A DNA stretch of 64,000 bases, from contig NZ_JNWO01000019.1 of NCBI RefSeq assembly GCF_000716435.1, positions 186,001 to 250,000 on the forward strand, read 5' to 3'. The stretch is from Streptomyces xylophagus (GTDB taxonomy: Bacteria; Actinomycetota; Actinomycetes; Streptomycetales; Streptomycetaceae). Numbering within the stretch: the stretch's first letter is position 1; the number at the start of each line of letters is the position of its first letter. Below, one piece after another: positions 44,890 to 55,400 of the stretch. The notes under the pieces are model-generated. The model saw nothing but the letters and a program-made list of their open reading frames with translations. It was not told the DNA's origin and did not search any database. Made by a program: the position numbers and the translations under genes.

Positions 44890-46515
44890 ATGGGGTTCGC
44901 TCGTACGTGTTCGGTGGCGCTGGTGGGCGTCGAGGGCGTGGTGGTCGAGGTCCAGGCCGACCTCGAACCGGGCGTCGCCGCGTTCACGCTGGTGGGACTG
45001 CCCGACAAGAGCCTGACGGAGAGCAAGGACCGGGTGCGGGCCGCGGTGGTCAACTCGGGCGCGCCCTGGCCGCAGAAGAAACTGACCGTCGGGCTCAGTC
45101 CGGCGTCGGTGCCGAAGAGCGGCAGCGGGTTCGATCTCGCCGTGGCGGCGGCCGTGCTCGGCGCGGCCGAGCGGATCGATCCGCGCGTGCTCGCCGACAT
45201 CGTGATGATCGGCGAACTGGGTCTGGACGGACGGGTCCGGCCGGTCCGGGGCATCCTGCCGGCGGTGCTGGCCGCCGCGGACTCCGGATACGAGCAGGTC
45301 GTCGTGCCGGAGTGCGCCGCCGCCGAGGCGTCACTCGTGCCCGGCGTGTCCGTGCTGGGCGTCCGCACACTGCGGCAGCTGATCGCCGTACTCGCCGACG
45401 AACCCGTACCCGACGAGGAACCGGACGAGCTGGGACGTCCGGACCCCCTTCTCGCCGGACTGCGCATGCCCGGCACGGGCGCTGCCACGGGAATGCACAG
45501 CATGGGCGCGGCCCAGCACGACGCGGGGCACGATCTCGCGGATGTGGTCGGCCAGTTCTCGGCGCGGACGGCGGTGGAGGTCTCGGCGGCCGGCGGCCAT
45601 CATCTGTTCCTCGAAGGCCCGCCGGGAGCCGGGAAGACGATGCTCGCGGAGCGGTTGCCCGCCGTTCTGCCCCGGCTCGATCGGCAGGAGTCGCTGGAAG
45701 TCACGGCAGTGCACTCGGTCGCGGGCCTGCTGCCACCGGGCAAACCCCTCATCGACGTCGCCCCCTACTGCGCCCCGCACCACTCGGCCACGATGCAGGC
45801 CCTCGTCGGGGGCGGACAGGGGATCGCGCGGCCCGGCGCGGTGTCGCTTTCGCATCGAGGTGTTCTGTTCCTGGACGAGACACCGGAATTCAGCGGTCAG
45901 GCCCTCGACGCGCTGCGGCAGCCCCTGGAGGCCGGGCATGTGGTGATCGCGCGCAGTGCGGGCGTCGTCCGGTTCCCGGCGAGGTTCCTGATGGTGCTCG
46001 CGGCCAACCCGTGTCCGTGCGGCCGTTTCTCGCAGACCGACGATCTCTGCGAGTGCGCGCCGATGTCGATCCGGCGGTACCAGGCCCGGCTCTCCGGGCC
46101 GCTGCTCGACCGGGTGGACCTGCGGGTGGAGGTGGACCGCGTCACGCGTGACCAGCTCACCGGAAGCGGCTCGCGGGGCGAGTCCACGGCGACGGTCGCG
46201 GACCGGGTGCAGGCGGCCAGGGAGCGGGCGGCGGCGCGGCTCGCGGACACGCCCTGGCGCACCAACAGCGAGGTGCCCGGCCGTGAGCTGCGCAGCCGCT
46301 GGCACGCCGAGCGCGGGGCGATGGACGAGGCCGAGCGCAGTCTGGAGCGCGGCGCTCTCACCGCGCGCGGGCTCGACCGGGTGCTGCGCGTCGCCTGGAC
46401 GGTCTCGGACCTGGTCGGCCACGACCGACCCGGCGCGACCGATGTCGCCCTCGCGCTCCAACTGCGCACGGGCGTACCGCGAGGTGTGCCGATGGCGATC
46501 GGGGCGATGACATGA
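44890..46515 (+). CDS. ComM/YifB-like AAA+ ATPase (Mg-chelatase family)
   Basis: The 541-residue protein has an N-terminal Lon-like S5 domain (VGLPDKSLTESKDRVRAAV), Walker A GPPGAGKT, a GVLFLDE Walker B, and the zinc-finger-like CPCG...CEC segment (NPCPCGRFSQTDDLCECAP). ComM is a branch-migration helicase in natural transformation of Vibrio; the role in Streptomyces is unproven. It starts one base after yraN and its stop overlaps the dprA start (ATGA). Confidence 0.93.
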   Translation: MGFARTCSVALVGVEGVVVEVQADLEPGVAAFTLVGLPDKSLTESKDRVRAAVVNSGAPWPQKKLTVGLSPASVPKSGSGFDLAVAAAVLGAAERIDPRVLADIVMIGELGLDGRVRPVRGILPAVLAAADSGYEQVVVPECAAAEASLVPGVSVLGVRTLRQLIAVLADEPVPDEEPDELGRPDPLLAGLRMPGTGAATGMHSMGAAQHDAGHDLADVVGQFSARTAVEVSAAGGHHLFLEGPPGAGKTMLAERLPAVLPRLDRQESLEVTAVHSVAGLLPPGKPLIDVAPYCAPHHSATMQALVGGGQGIARPGAVSLSHRGVLFLDETPEFSGQALDALRQPLEAGHVVIARSAGVVRFPARFLMVLAANPCPCGRFSQTDDLCECAPMSIRRYQARLSGPLLDRVDLRVEVDRVTRDQLTGSGSRGESTATVADRVQAARERAAARLADTPWRTNSEVPGRELRSRWHAERGAMDEAERSLERGALTARGLDRVLRVAWTVSDLVGHDRPGATDVALALQLRTGVPRGVPMAIGAMT

Positions 46516-47816
46516 CCGGGACCGGTGAAGTGAGCGGGGCCGATGGCTGGGTCGGGACCGGTGATGCGACCGGGACCGACGACGAGACCTGGGCCGACGG
46601 CCGGGGCGGGACCGATGGCCGCGCCGGGGCCGACGATGCGACCGGGGTGGATGACCGGACCGGGACCCATCGCGCGGGTGACGACCTGCTCGCCCGCGTC
46701 TTTCTCTGCCGTGTCGTCGAACCCGGTGACGAGGTTGCCGGCCGGTGGATCCGGGAGCTGGGGGCCGGGGAAGTGGTCCGGCGGCTGCGGAACGGAGGGC
46801 CGCAGCTCGTCGGGGTGACCGACAAGCGGTGGGCCGGGCTGTGCGCGCGGGCCGGACTGGTCGATTCCGGGAGGGACTTGGCCGTCGCACAGGAGGCGGG
46901 GGTGAGGTTCGTGTGCCCCGGGGACGCCGAGTGGCCCGCACAACTCGACGACCTCGGGGACGCGCGGCCCATCGGACTGTGGGTGCGCGGGCACTCCAAC
47001 CTGCGGGTGTGGGCCCTCAAGTCGGTCGCCGTCGTCGGGGCCCGCGCCTGCACCGAGTACGGCGCGCACATGGCGGCCACCCTTGCCGCCGGACTGGCCG
47101 AACGCGGCTGGGTGGTCGTGTCCGGCGGGGCCTACGGAGTCGACGGTGCCGCTCATCGCGGCGCCCTCGGCGCGACTGGCGTCACTGTCGCCGTACTCGC
47201 CTGCGGTGTCGACCAGCCCTACCCGCGCGGGCACGCCCAGTTGATCAGCAGGATCGCCGAACAGGGGCTGGTGGTAGGCGAGTTGCCGCCCGGCGAGCAT
47301 CCGACGCCGAGCAGGTTCATCCTCCGGAACAGGGTGATCGCGGCGCTCACGAGGGGGACCGTGGTCGTCGAGGCCGCGTATCGGAGCGGGTCCCTCGTCA
47401 CGGCTCGGGCGGCGCAGCGGCTGGGGCGCCACACGATGGGGGTGCCCGGGCCGGCCACCAGCAGCCTCTCCGCCGGTGTGCACGAACTCCTGCGCGGGGA
47501 CGCGGTGCTGGTGACCGACGCCGCGGAAGTCGTCGAACTGGTCGGTGACATGGGCGAACTGGCCCCGGACCGACGCGGACCGGTGCTCCCGCGCGACCTG
47601 TTGGAACCGGCGGCCCGCCGCATCCTCGCCGCACTGCCCGGCAACAGGGCCGCGCCACCGGGGGAGATCGCACGCGGTGCCCAGACCACGGAGGACGACG
47701 CGATCGCGAGACTGTACGAACTCCGAGCACTTGGTTACGTCGAACGACACGGCGACGGCTGGAAGTTGACACGCCAGGCGATGATCTCGGTCCGGGCCGA
47801 TTGGGGGTGCCGCTGA
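46512..47816 (+). CDS. dprA: DNA-processing protein DprA
   Basis: DprA loads RecA on incoming single-stranded DNA. The 434-residue protein has the Rossmann-type core with SVAVVGARACTEYG, VVSGGAYGVDGAAH and SGSLVTARAAQRLGR, and a C-terminal winged-helix domain. The first 53 residues are a low-complexity Gly/Thr/Asp/Ala stretch made of GTGD/GTDD-like units, absent from most DprA proteins; an internal start may be the real one. It completes the yraN-comM-dprA block. Confidence 0.93.
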   Translation: MTGTGEVSGADGWVGTGDATGTDDETWADGRGGTDGRAGADDATGVDDRTGTHRAGDDLLARVFLCRVVEPGDEVAGRWIRELGAGEVVRRLRNGGPQLVGVTDKRWAGLCARAGLVDSGRDLAVAQEAGVRFVCPGDAEWPAQLDDLGDARPIGLWVRGHSNLRVWALKSVAVVGARACTEYGAHMAATLAAGLAERGWVVVSGGAYGVDGAAHRGALGATGVTVAVLACGVDQPYPRGHAQLISRIAEQGLVVGELPPGEHPTPSRFILRNRVIAALTRGTVVVEAAYRSGSLVTARAAQRLGRHTMGVPGPATSSLSAGVHELLRGDAVLVTDAAEVVELVGDMGELAPDRRGPVLPRDLLEPAARRILAALPGNRAAPPGEIARGAQTTEDDAIARLYELRALGYVERHGDGWKLTRQAMISVRADWGCR

Positions 47817-48099
47817 CCGAGCGTGTTCGGCCGTCCGGGGGAACCCCGACACCCTTGGGAATTCCCGCAGTTGGCGCATTCCGATGATCACGCAGAGCAA
47901 TCGGAGTGACCTGTTCCGGCACCCTCTCGAACGCGTCCGTGCCCGGTCCGGGCCTTGCCCTTCGCACACCGCGACACTCCAGTCACGCTACGCTCACGGG
48001 GATTCCGGCACAGAACGGCAAACAGACCGGTAACTCGACATCAGTCCGACAGCTCACCCAGGCAACCCCACTTCACGGCAGAACGGCACAAGGCGACGA

Positions 48100-48942
48100 A
48101 TGCCCCAGCACACCTCCGGGTCCGACCGGGCGGCGATCCCCCCAGCCGCCCGTGACGGTGGCAGCGTCCGGCCGCCCGCTCCCTCGACGCTCGAGGAGCT
48201 GTGGCGGTCGTACAAGACGACGGGCGACGAGAGGCTGCGTGAGCAGCTGATCCTGCACTACTCGCCGCTCGTGAAGTACGTCGCGGGACGGGTGAGCGTC
48301 GGGCTGCCGCCCAATGTGGAACAGGCGGACTTCGTGTCGTCGGGGGTGTTCGGACTGATCGACGCGATCGAGAAGTTCGACATCGAGCGGGAGATCAAGT
48401 TCGAGACGTACGCGATCACCCGCATCCGGGGCGCGATGATCGACGAGTTGCGCGCCCTGGACTGGATCCCGCGCTCGGTGCGGCAGAAGGCGCGGAACGT
48501 GGAGCGGGCGTACGCCACGCTGGAGGCGCGGCTCAGGCGTACGCCCAGCGAGGGCGAGGTGGCCGCCGAGATGGGCATCGCGGTGGAGGAACTCCACGCC
48601 GTCTTCAGCCAGTTGTCGTTGGCCAACGTGGTGGCCCTCGAGGAGTTGCTGCACGCCGGCGGGGAGGGTGGCGACCGGCTGAGCCTGATGGACACCCTGG
48701 AGGACACCGCCGCCGACAACCCGGTGGAGGTGGCCGAGGGCCGGGAGTTGCGGCGGTTCCTGGCGCGGGCGATCAACACGTTGCCGGAGCGCGAGAAGAC
48801 CGTCGTCACGCTGTATTACTACGAGGGCCTCACCCTCGCCGAGATCGGCAATGTGCTCGGGGTGACCGAGAGCCGGGTCAGCCAGATCCACACCAAGTCC
48901 GTGTTGCAGCTGCGCGCCAAGCTGGCGAGTTTCGGCCGTTGA
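48100..48942 (+). CDS. whiG: Sporulation sigma factor WhiG
   Basis: WhiG is the FliA-type sigma factor that commits aerial hyphae to sporulation; its known targets include whiH and whiI, and it is held by the c-di-GMP-dependent anti-sigma RsiG. The 280-residue protein has region 2 ([26 protein letters not shown] broken into usual segments), region 3 ([13 protein letters not shown]) and region 4 with the helix-turn-helix [19 protein letters not shown]. Length equals the S. coelicolor protein. rsiG is not in the window. The 283-bp leader holds its promoter, which I cannot place. Confidence 0.96.
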   Translation: MPQHTSGSDRAAIPPAARDGGSVRPPAPSTLEELWRSYKTTGDERLREQLILHYSPLVKYVAGRVSVGLPPNVEQADFVSSGVFGLIDAIEKFDIEREIKFETYAITRIRGAMIDELRALDWIPRSVRQKARNVERAYATLEARLRRTPSEGEVAAEMGIAVEELHAVFSQLSLANVVALEELLHAGGEGGDRLSLMDTLEDTAADNPVEVAEGRELRRFLARAINTLPEREKTVVTLYYYEGLTLAEIGNVLGVTESRVSQIHTKSVLQLRAKLASFGR

Positions 48943-49036
48943 GCGCAAGCCCTACCGCGTTCTCGACCTCGCAGAATCGTGCCTGCATGGCCCCGGTCAC
49001 TCCCGTCCGGGGTGGACCGTCCGTAGAGTGGTTGAC

Positions 49037-49618
49037 GTGCCAAGGATTCGAGCGGCCTCCGTGGCCGAGCACCGGTCGATGCAGCGAGCCGCCCTGCTGG
49101 ACGCGGCTCGTTCCCTGCTGTCCGAGGGTGGGACGGAGGCGCTGACGTTCCCGGCCCTGGCCGAGCGGACGGGGCTCGCGCGGTCGTCCGTGTACGAGTA
49201 CTTCCGCTCTCGGGCCGCGGTGGTCGAGGAGCTGTGCGAGGTCGACTTTCCCGTGTGGGCGGCGGATGTGTCGGCGGCGATGCAGCGGGCCGGCTCCGCC
49301 GAGGGCAAGGTCGAAGCGTACGTGCGGCAGCAGCTTGCGTTGGTCGGGGATCGGCGGCATCGGGCTGTTGTTGCCATCTCCGCGAGCGAACTGGACGCGG
49401 GGGCGCGGGAGAAGATTCGGGCCGCGCATGGTGGGCTGGTCGCGATGATCGTTGAGGCGTTGGCGGAGATGGGGCATGGGGAGCCTCGGCTGGCCGCGAT
49501 GTTGCTTCAGGGGGTTGTTGACGCGGCTGTGCGGAGGATTGAGCTGGGGGCTGCGGAGGATCCCTCGGTGATTACTGAGGCTGCGGTGAGTATGGCTTTG
49601 CGGGGCGTTTCGGGTTGA
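49037..49618 (+). CDS. TetR-family transcriptional regulator
   Basis: The 193-residue protein has the TetR DNA-binding helix-turn-helix (LTFPALAERTGLARSSVYEYFRSRAAVVEELC). The C-terminal ligand domain is not diagnostic. GTG 49037 is preferred; GTG 49028 would add three residues. GC content drops and codon choice loosens toward the 3' end (many GTT, GGT, TTG codons), unlike the neighbours. A dispersed repeat follows directly. Confidence 0.87.
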   Translation: MPRIRAASVAEHRSMQRAALLDAARSLLSEGGTEALTFPALAERTGLARSSVYEYFRSRAAVVEELCEVDFPVWAADVSAAMQRAGSAEGKVEAYVRQQLALVGDRRHRAVVAISASELDAGAREKIRAAHGGLVAMIVEALAEMGHGEPRLAAMLLQGVVDAAVRRIELGAAEDPSVITEAAVSMALRGVSG

Positions 49619-49621
49619 GTT

Positions 49622-49676
49622 GTCGGCTGCGGGCCGGTGGGGGGCTGGGCGCGCAGTTCCCCGCGCCCCTAAAAGC
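49622..49676 (-). repeat. Dispersed GC-rich element, copy 4
   Basis: Read on the minus strand: CGCTTTTAGGGGCGCGGGGA, then ACTGCGCGCCCAGCCCCC and a CACCGGCCCGCAGCC tail. It starts right after the TetR stop, in the gap before the convergent M23-like gene. Orientation is the same as copy 3. Confidence 0.75.
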
Positions 49677-49707
49677 GTCAAGCACCGGCAGCAAGCAGTA
49701 CAGGCCC

Positions 49708-50274
49708 CTAGAAGCTGAGCACCGGCAGCAAGCGGGATGGGCCCCTGTTCAGTAGCCACGGCGGCAGTAGCCCCAGCGGGTCCAAGTACATCTCCCCTCT
49801 CAGCAAGCCCCAGTGCACGCACGAAGTCGCGCCGCAGTGCGAGCCCGTGAGCTCCACCGTTCCCACCACATCGCCCGCCTCCACCTCGTCGCCCTTCTTC
49901 ACCGACGCGGTCACCGGTTCGTAGGTCGTGCGGAGGTCGGTCCCCGTCAGTTCCACGGCGACCACCCCTCTCCCCGCCACCCGGCCCGCGAAGGACACCC
50001 GGCCCGGGGCCACCGCTCGTACGGGAGCGTTGGCCGGCGTCGACAGGTCCACGCCTCGGTGGCCCCGGGCGTAGAGCGTTGCCGGGGGTTCCCAGCCTCG
50101 TAGGACCAAGGGGTGGGAGCCGACGGGCCAGGTGCGGGCCACGGCCGGTACGGGAGGGGGTGGGACTCCCGGTGCCGGAGGGGCGTCGTCCGCCCGGGCC
50201 GCGCAGGTCAGCAGGGTCAGGAAGAGGGCCAGCAGTGAGCCCAGGGCCGTGTGCAGATGTCGTCGTGATCGCAT
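49708..50274 (-). CDS. Secreted M23-like (LytM) protein with altered active site
   Basis: The 188-residue protein has a signal peptide ([19 protein letters not shown], cleavage after CAARA) and a LytM/M23 domain. The first zinc motif is intact (GHRGVDL, His72 and Asp76). The second, normally HxH, reads CVHWG, with Cys152 in place of the first His and His154 kept, a form seen in actinobacterial relatives. It may be a degenerate peptidoglycan hydrolase or a regulator. The start ATG 50274 has no clear ribosome binding site. It diverges from rpsB. Confidence 0.85.
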   Translation of the reverse strand: MRSRRHLHTALGSLLALFLTLLTCAARADDAPPAPGVPPPPVPAVARTWPVGSHPLVLRGWEPPATLYARGHRGVDLSTPANAPVRAVAPGRVSFAGRVAGRGVVAVELTGTDLRTTYEPVTASVKKGDEVEAGDVVGTVELTGSHCGATSCVHWGLLRGEMYLDPLGLLPPWLLNRGPSRLLPVLSF

Positions 50275-50557
50275 GGCACAAACCGTGCCGTATCCGTGCC
50301 GATCATGGCCGGGACCTGTGGACCGCCGGGTGGTTGTGGACATCGGCGTCACCCGGTACCTCGCGGGTCCCGTACACTTCCTTTGGCGATCCGGGTCACC
50401 GGGTCGACTTCGCACGCCCCGACATCTGGTCCTCCGTCGAAGAGACGAAAAACCGGTGTCAGCGCTCCTCGGTCCTCTGGGCACGCGCACGTGGGCGTCA
50501 GGCGCGAGTGCCGTCCCGGTGCTCGCGGCACAACCGAGAAAATCAAGGAGAACGGCC

Positions 50558-51529
50558 ATGGCCGTCGTCACGATGCGGGAGCTGCTGGAAAGCGGCGTCC
50601 ACTTCGGTCACCAGACCCGTCGTTGGAACCCGAAGATGAAGCGGTTCATCTTCACGGAGCGCAACGGCATCTACATCATCGACCTGCTCCAGTCGCTGTC
50701 GTACATCGACCGCGCCTACGAGTTCGTCAAGGAGACCGTCGCCCACGGCGGCACGGTCATGTTCGTCGGCACGAAGAAGCAGGCGCAGGAGGCCATCGCC
50801 GAGCAGGCCACCCGCGTCGGCATGCCCTACGTCAACCAGCGCTGGCTGGGCGGCATGCTCACCAACTTCTCCACCGTCTACAAGCGTCTGCAGCGCCTCA
50901 AGGAGCTCGAGCAGATCGACTTCGAGGACGTCGCCGCGTCCGGTCTCACCAAGAAGGAGCTTCTCGTGCTGTCGCGCGAGAAGGCCAAGCTGGAGAAGAC
51001 CCTCGGTGGTATCCGCGAGATGTCCAAGGTTCCCAGCGCCGTCTGGATCGTGGACACCAAGAAGGAGCACATCGCGGTCGGTGAGGCCCGGAAGCTCAAC
51101 ATTCCGGTCGTCGCCATCCTCGACACGAACTGCGACCCCGACGAGGTCGACTACAAGATCCCGGGCAACGACGACGCGATCCGCTCCGTCACCCTGCTCA
51201 CCCGCGTGATCGCCGACGCCGTCGCCGAGGGCCTCATCAGCCGCTCCGGTGTCGCCGCCGAGGCCAAGGGTGACAAGGCCGCCGGCGAGCCGCTCGCCGC
51301 GTGGGAGCGCGACCTGCTCGAGGGCGAGAAGAAGGCTGACGAGGCTCCGGCCGCCGACGCCGAGGTCCAGACCTCCGCCGAGACCGAGAAGGTCGCCGAC
51401 GCCGAGCAGGCCGACGAGGTTCCCGCCGCTGAGGCCGCTGCCGAGGTCGAGGCTCCTGCCGCCGAGGCCGCTCCGGTCGCCGAGGCTGAGGTCGAGGCCG
51501 CTCCGGCCGCCGACGCCGAGCAGGCCTGA
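50558..51529 (+). CDS. rpsB: 30S ribosomal protein S2
   Basis: S2 binds the 30S body and recruits S1. The first 240 residues are canonical ([52 protein letters not shown]). The last 80 or so are a Glu/Ala/Pro-rich acidic tail made of repeated AAEVEA/AP units, common in streptomycetes and bringing the length to 323. AAGGAG precedes the ATG. The leader is 283 bases. A terminator-like hairpin separates rpsB from tsf. Confidence 0.97.
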   Translation: MAVVTMRELLESGVHFGHQTRRWNPKMKRFIFTERNGIYIIDLLQSLSYIDRAYEFVKETVAHGGTVMFVGTKKQAQEAIAEQATRVGMPYVNQRWLGGMLTNFSTVYKRLQRLKELEQIDFEDVAASGLTKKELLVLSREKAKLEKTLGGIREMSKVPSAVWIVDTKKEHIAVGEARKLNIPVVAILDTNCDPDEVDYKIPGNDDAIRSVTLLTRVIADAVAEGLISRSGVAAEAKGDKAAGEPLAAWERDLLEGEKKADEAPAADAEVQTSAETEKVADAEQADEVPAAEAAAEVEAPAAEAAPVAEAEVEAAPAADAEQA

Positions 51530-51577
51530 CCCTCCGGCCAACGGCCTGACCTTCCGGGCCAAAGGGCTGACTGAGTG

Positions 51578-51610
51578 ACGGCGGGTGGTGCGGACCGCGC
51601 CACCCGCCGT
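51578..51610 (+). terminator. Hairpin between rpsB and tsf
   Basis: ACGGCGGGTGG and CCACCCGCCGT pair perfectly over 11 bp around an 11-base loop. In many bacteria rpsB and tsf are joined by an attenuating terminator, so this may reduce tsf relative to rpsB. Confidence 0.7.
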
Positions 51611-51722
51611 TCATCCACAGCCCCTAGATCTTCGTAGCCCGTAGATCTTTGGCGGAAGCCCGCTCACCACGCGGCCGCCGCCGACTTCGAGACTTCGAAC
51701 TCCGAGAAGAGATTTTCAGATC

Positions 51723-52559
51723 ATGGCGAACTACACCGCCGCCGACGTCAAGAAGCTCCGTGAGCTCACCGGCGCCGGCATGATGGACTGCAAGAAGGCG
51801 CTGGACGAGGCCGACGGCAACGTCGAGAAGGCCGTCGAGGCGCTCCGTATCAAGGGCCAGAAGGGCGTCGCCAAGCGCGAGGGCCGCTCCGCCGAGAACG
51901 GCGCCGTGGTCTCCGTCATCGCCGACGACAACACCTCCGGTGTCCTGGTCGAGCTGAAGTGCGAGACGGACTTCGTCGCCAAGGGCGAGAAGTTCCAGGC
52001 TGTCGCCAACCAGATTGCCCAGCACGTCGCCGCGACCTCCCCGGCCGACATCGCGGCGCTCCTCGCGTCCGAGATCGAGTCCGGCAAGACGGTCCAGGCG
52101 TTCGTCGACGAGGCCAACGCGAACCTGGGCGAGAAGATCGTCCTGGACCGCTTCGCCCAGTACACCGACGGCTACGTCTCCGCGTACATGCACCGCACGA
52201 TGCCCGACCTGCCCCCGCAGATCGGTGTCCTCGTCGAGCTGGACAAGCCGAACGCCGAGGTCGCCCGCGGTGTCGCCCAGCACATCGCCGCCTTCGCGCC
52301 GAAGTACCTGGCCAAGGAAGACGTGCCGGCCGAGGTCGTCGAGTCCGAGCGACGCATCGCCGAGGAGACCACCCGCGCCGAGGGCAAGCCCGAGGCCGCG
52401 ATCGCCAAGATCGTCGAGGGTCGCGTCAACGGCTTCTTCAAGGACGCGACGGTGCTCGGTCAGCCGTACGCGCTCGACCCCAAGAAGTCCGTCCAGAAGG
52501 TTCTGGACGAGGCGGGTGTCACCCTGAAGCGCTTCACGCGCATCAAGGTCGGCATCTGA
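51723..52559 (+). CDS. tsf: Elongation factor Ts
   Basis: EF-Ts recycles EF-Tu by GDP exchange. The 278-residue protein has the UBA-like N-terminus (VKKLRELTGAGMMDCKKALDEADG) and the core motif LVELKCETDFVA. Normal length. Confidence 0.97.
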   Translation: MANYTAADVKKLRELTGAGMMDCKKALDEADGNVEKAVEALRIKGQKGVAKREGRSAENGAVVSVIADDNTSGVLVELKCETDFVAKGEKFQAVANQIAQHVAATSPADIAALLASEIESGKTVQAFVDEANANLGEKIVLDRFAQYTDGYVSAYMHRTMPDLPPQIGVLVELDKPNAEVARGVAQHIAAFAPKYLAKEDVPAEVVESERRIAEETTRAEGKPEAAIAKIVEGRVNGFFKDATVLGQPYALDPKKSVQKVLDEAGVTLKRFTRIKVGI

Positions 52560-52763
52560 GTCCGTACCGCGATCGACGCGCGGCGCCCGGCGGAATCCCG
52601 CTAGGGTCGTCAGCAGTCGGCCCGGTACGCCGTCGCGCACGCGCGCGTGGCGGACGACAGCAGATCTGACGAGGAGGCCATTGCCGAGCATGGGATGCGA
52701 ACGACACCCCACCGGCAGTGGCCTTCTTCGTATGTGCGACCACGTTGAAGAGGCGAGAACTCC

Positions 52764-53522
52764 ATGACCACCAAGCCCAAGAAGACCGACGACGGCAAGG
52801 TACGCGGCCGGTTCATGCTGAAGCTGTCCGGAGAAGCCTTCTCCGGAGGCGGCGGCCTGGGCGTGGACCCCGACGTGGTGCACAAGATCGCCCGTGAGAT
52901 CGCGGCCGTCGTACGGGACGGCGCGGAGGTCGCCGTCGTCATCGGCGGCGGCAACTTCTTCCGCGGCGCCGAACTCCAGCAGCGCGGCATGGACCGGGCC
53001 CGCTCCGACTACATGGGCATGCTCGGCACGGTGATGAACTGCCTCGCCCTCCAGGACTTCCTGGAGAAGGAGGGCATCGACAGCCGCGTCCAGACCGCCA
53101 TCACCATGGGCCAGGTCGCCGAGCCGTACATCCCGCTGCGTGCCGTGCGCCACCTGGAGAAGGGCCGCGTGGTCATCTTCGGCGCCGGTATGGGCATGCC
53201 GTACTTCTCCACCGACACCACCGCCGCCCAGCGCGCCCTGGAGATCAACGCCGAGGCGCTGCTCATGGGCAAGAACGGCGTGGACGGGGTCTACGACTCC
53301 GACCCGAAGACGAACTCCGAGGCCGTCAAGTTCGACGCGCTCAGCTACGGCGAGGTCATCACCCAGGACCTCAAAGTCGCGGACATGACCGCCATCACGC
53401 TGTGCCGCGACAACAAGCTTCCGATCCTGGTCTTCGAGCTCCTGGCCGAGGGCAATATCGCCCGCGCCGTCAAGGGTGAGAAGATCGGCACGCTTGTGGG
53501 TGACCAAGGCAGCCAGGGCTGA
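52764..53522 (+). CDS. pyrH: Uridylate kinase PyrH
   Basis: PyrH makes UDP from UMP and ATP. The 252-residue protein is the bacterial hexameric type, with [25 protein letters not shown] and YDSDPKTN motifs. GAGG about 10 bases upstream serves as ribosome binding site. It is followed by frr and cdsA in the common bacterial order. Confidence 0.97.
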   Translation: MTTKPKKTDDGKVRGRFMLKLSGEAFSGGGGLGVDPDVVHKIAREIAAVVRDGAEVAVVIGGGNFFRGAELQQRGMDRARSDYMGMLGTVMNCLALQDFLEKEGIDSRVQTAITMGQVAEPYIPLRAVRHLEKGRVVIFGAGMGMPYFSTDTTAAQRALEINAEALLMGKNGVDGVYDSDPKTNSEAVKFDALSYGEVITQDLKVADMTAITLCRDNKLPILVFELLAEGNIARAVKGEKIGTLVGDQGSQG

Positions 53523-53652
53523 TGACCCTGACCGGGGGATGGACAATGTCCTGCCGGTCGGGAACCGTGCAGGAAGAAGACGCGACGCAGCCGGCCGCCG
53601 ACGCCGACACAGCACAGCAGCCGGGCCTACTCAAGACACGCAGGAGCAAGTG

Positions 53653-54210
53653 GTGATCGAAGAGACCCTCCTCGAGGCCGAGGAGAAGATGGAGAAGGCC
53701 GTCGTGGTCGCCAAGGAGGACTTCGCCGCGATCCGCACCGGCCGTGCGCACCCGGCGATGTTCAACAAGATCGTGGCGGACTACTACGGAGCGCTGACGC
53801 CGATCAACCAGCTGGCTTCGTTCTCCGTGCCGGAGCCGCGCATGGCCGTGGTGACCCCGTTCGACAAGACCGCGCTGCGGAACATCGAACAGGCGATCCG
53901 CGACTCGGACCTGGGCGTCAATCCCAGCAACGACGGCAACATCATCCGAGTGACGTTCCCCGAACTGACCGAGGAGCGCCGCAAGGACTACATCAAGGTC
54001 GCCCGGACCAAGGCCGAGGACTCCAAGGTGTCCATCCGCGCCGTCCGCCGCAAGGCCAAGGACGCCCTGGACAAGCTCGTCAAGGACAAGGAGTCCGGCG
54101 AGGACGAGGTCCGTCGTGCGGAGAAGGAGCTCGACGACACCACGGCGAAGTACGTCGCCCAGGTGGACGAACTCCTCAAGCACAAGGAAGCGGAGCTGCT
54201 CGAGGTCTGA
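53653..54210 (+). CDS. frr: Ribosome recycling factor
   Basis: RRF splits post-termination ribosomes with EF-G. GTG 53653 gives exactly 185 residues, the standard length, and AGGAG lies six bases upstream; a neighbouring GTG at 53650 would be too close. Motifs [21 protein letters not shown] and RRKAKD are present. The stop TGA shares a base with the cdsA ATG. Confidence 0.96.
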   Translation: MIEETLLEAEEKMEKAVVVAKEDFAAIRTGRAHPAMFNKIVADYYGALTPINQLASFSVPEPRMAVVTPFDKTALRNIEQAIRDSDLGVNPSNDGNIIRVTFPELTEERRKDYIKVARTKAEDSKVSIRAVRRKAKDALDKLVKDKESGEDEVRRAEKELDDTTAKYVAQVDELLKHKEAELLEV

Positions 54211-55400
54211 TGAACGACTCTTCCTGGGGGGCACCGCCACAAGCCGGGTACTGGGGGCCGTCCGACCAGGGGCCTGTCCAGGGGGCTGCCCCGGCGGGTC
54301 CCACGTACGATGCGCCTGAGGCGCAGCAGACTCGCCCCATGCCCATCGTGCCCGACGAGCCCGCATACGGCGGACACCAGGATGACGACCGGGGGGCCGC
54401 TCGGCTGAGCGGCCCCTTGTTCCGCGACGAGACGCAGCAGCCGCCGTACGACGTACGGCAGCCGCAGCCGTACGACCCGCGGACGCAGCCCACTGACACG
54501 CCGCAGGCGCAGCCCTACGGGGCGGTGCCGCAGAATCCGGAGCCCATGCCCGACGCCCCGCCACCGGCGCCCGCCCCGCAGAAGAAGAGCGCGGGCCGGG
54601 ACCTGGGTGCGGCCATAGGGGTCGGGGTCGGACTCGGCGCGGTCATCATCGCGTCCCTGTTCGTCGTCAAGGCCGTGTTCGTCGGCGTGATAGCGGTCGC
54701 GGTCGTCGTGGGCCTGTGGGAGCTGACCTCACGGCTGCAGGAGCGCAAGGGCATCAAGGCGCCCCTCGTGCCCCTAGCGGTCGGCGGGGCCGCGATGGTC
54801 GTCGCCGGATACGTACGGGGCCCCGAGGGCGCCTGGGTCGCCATGGCGCTCACGGCGCTCGCCGTCCTCGTATGGCGGATGACGGAGCCGCCCGAGGGCT
54901 ACCTCAAGGACGTCACGGCGGGCGTCTTCGCGGCGTTCTACGTGCCGTTCCTGGCCACGTTCGTCGCCCTGATGCTCACCGCCGACGACGGCGCCTGGCG
55001 GGTCATGACGTTCCTGCTGCTGACCGTGGTCAGCGACACGGGCGCCTACGCCGTCGGCTGGCGCTTCGGCACCCACAAGCTCGCCCCGCGCATCAGCCCC
55101 GGAAAGACCCGCGAGGGCCTGTTCGGGGCGGTTTCCTTCGCGATGGTGGCGGGCGCGCTGTGCATGCAGTTCCTGATCGACGACGGCAGCTGGTGGCAGG
55201 GCCTCGTCCTGGGCCTCGCGGTCGCGGCCAGCGCCACACTGGGCGACCTCGGCGAGTCCATGATCAAGCGCGACCTGGGCATCAAGGACATGGGCACGCT
55301 GCTCCCGGGCCACGGCGGCATCATGGACCGCTTGGACTCCTTGCTGCCGACCGCTCCGGTGGTGTGGTTGATGTTCGTGCTCTTCGTCGGGTCCGGCTGA
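54210..55400 (+). CDS. cdsA: Phosphatidate cytidylyltransferase CdsA with long N-terminal extension
   Basis: CdsA makes CDP-diacylglycerol, precursor of all phospholipids. The 396-residue protein has about eight membrane segments and the CTP-transferase signature ending [18 protein letters not shown] and DRLDS. The first 125 residues are a hydrophilic Pro/Gln/Asp/Tyr-rich extension (repeats of PYD and QP), not present in E. coli CdsA. Translation is coupled to frr (TGATG). Confidence 0.94.
   Translation: MNDSSWGAPPQAGYWGPSDQGPVQGAAPAGPTYDAPEAQQTRPMPIVPDEPAYGGHQDDDRGAARLSGPLFRDETQQPPYDVRQPQPYDPRTQPTDTPQAQPYGAVPQNPEPMPDAPPPAPAPQKKSAGRDLGAAIGVGVGLGAVIIASLFVVKAVFVGVIAVAVVVGLWELTSRLQERKGIKAPLVPLAVGGAAMVVAGYVRGPEGAWVAMALTALAVLVWRMTEPPEGYLKDVTAGVFAAFYVPFLATFVALMLTADDGAWRVMTFLLLTVVSDTGAYAVGWRFGTHKLAPRISPGKTREGLFGAVSFAMVAGALCMQFLIDDGSWWQGLVLGLAVAASATLGDLGESMIKRDLGIKDMGTLLPGHGGIMDRLDSLLPTAPVVWLMFVLFVGSG

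Noticed and set aside
45897..47969. A 690-codon minus-strand open frame opposite comM and dprA
   Set aside because: Antisense shadow; the plus-strand frames carry Walker and DprA motifs while this one has only Pro/Arg-rich low complexity.
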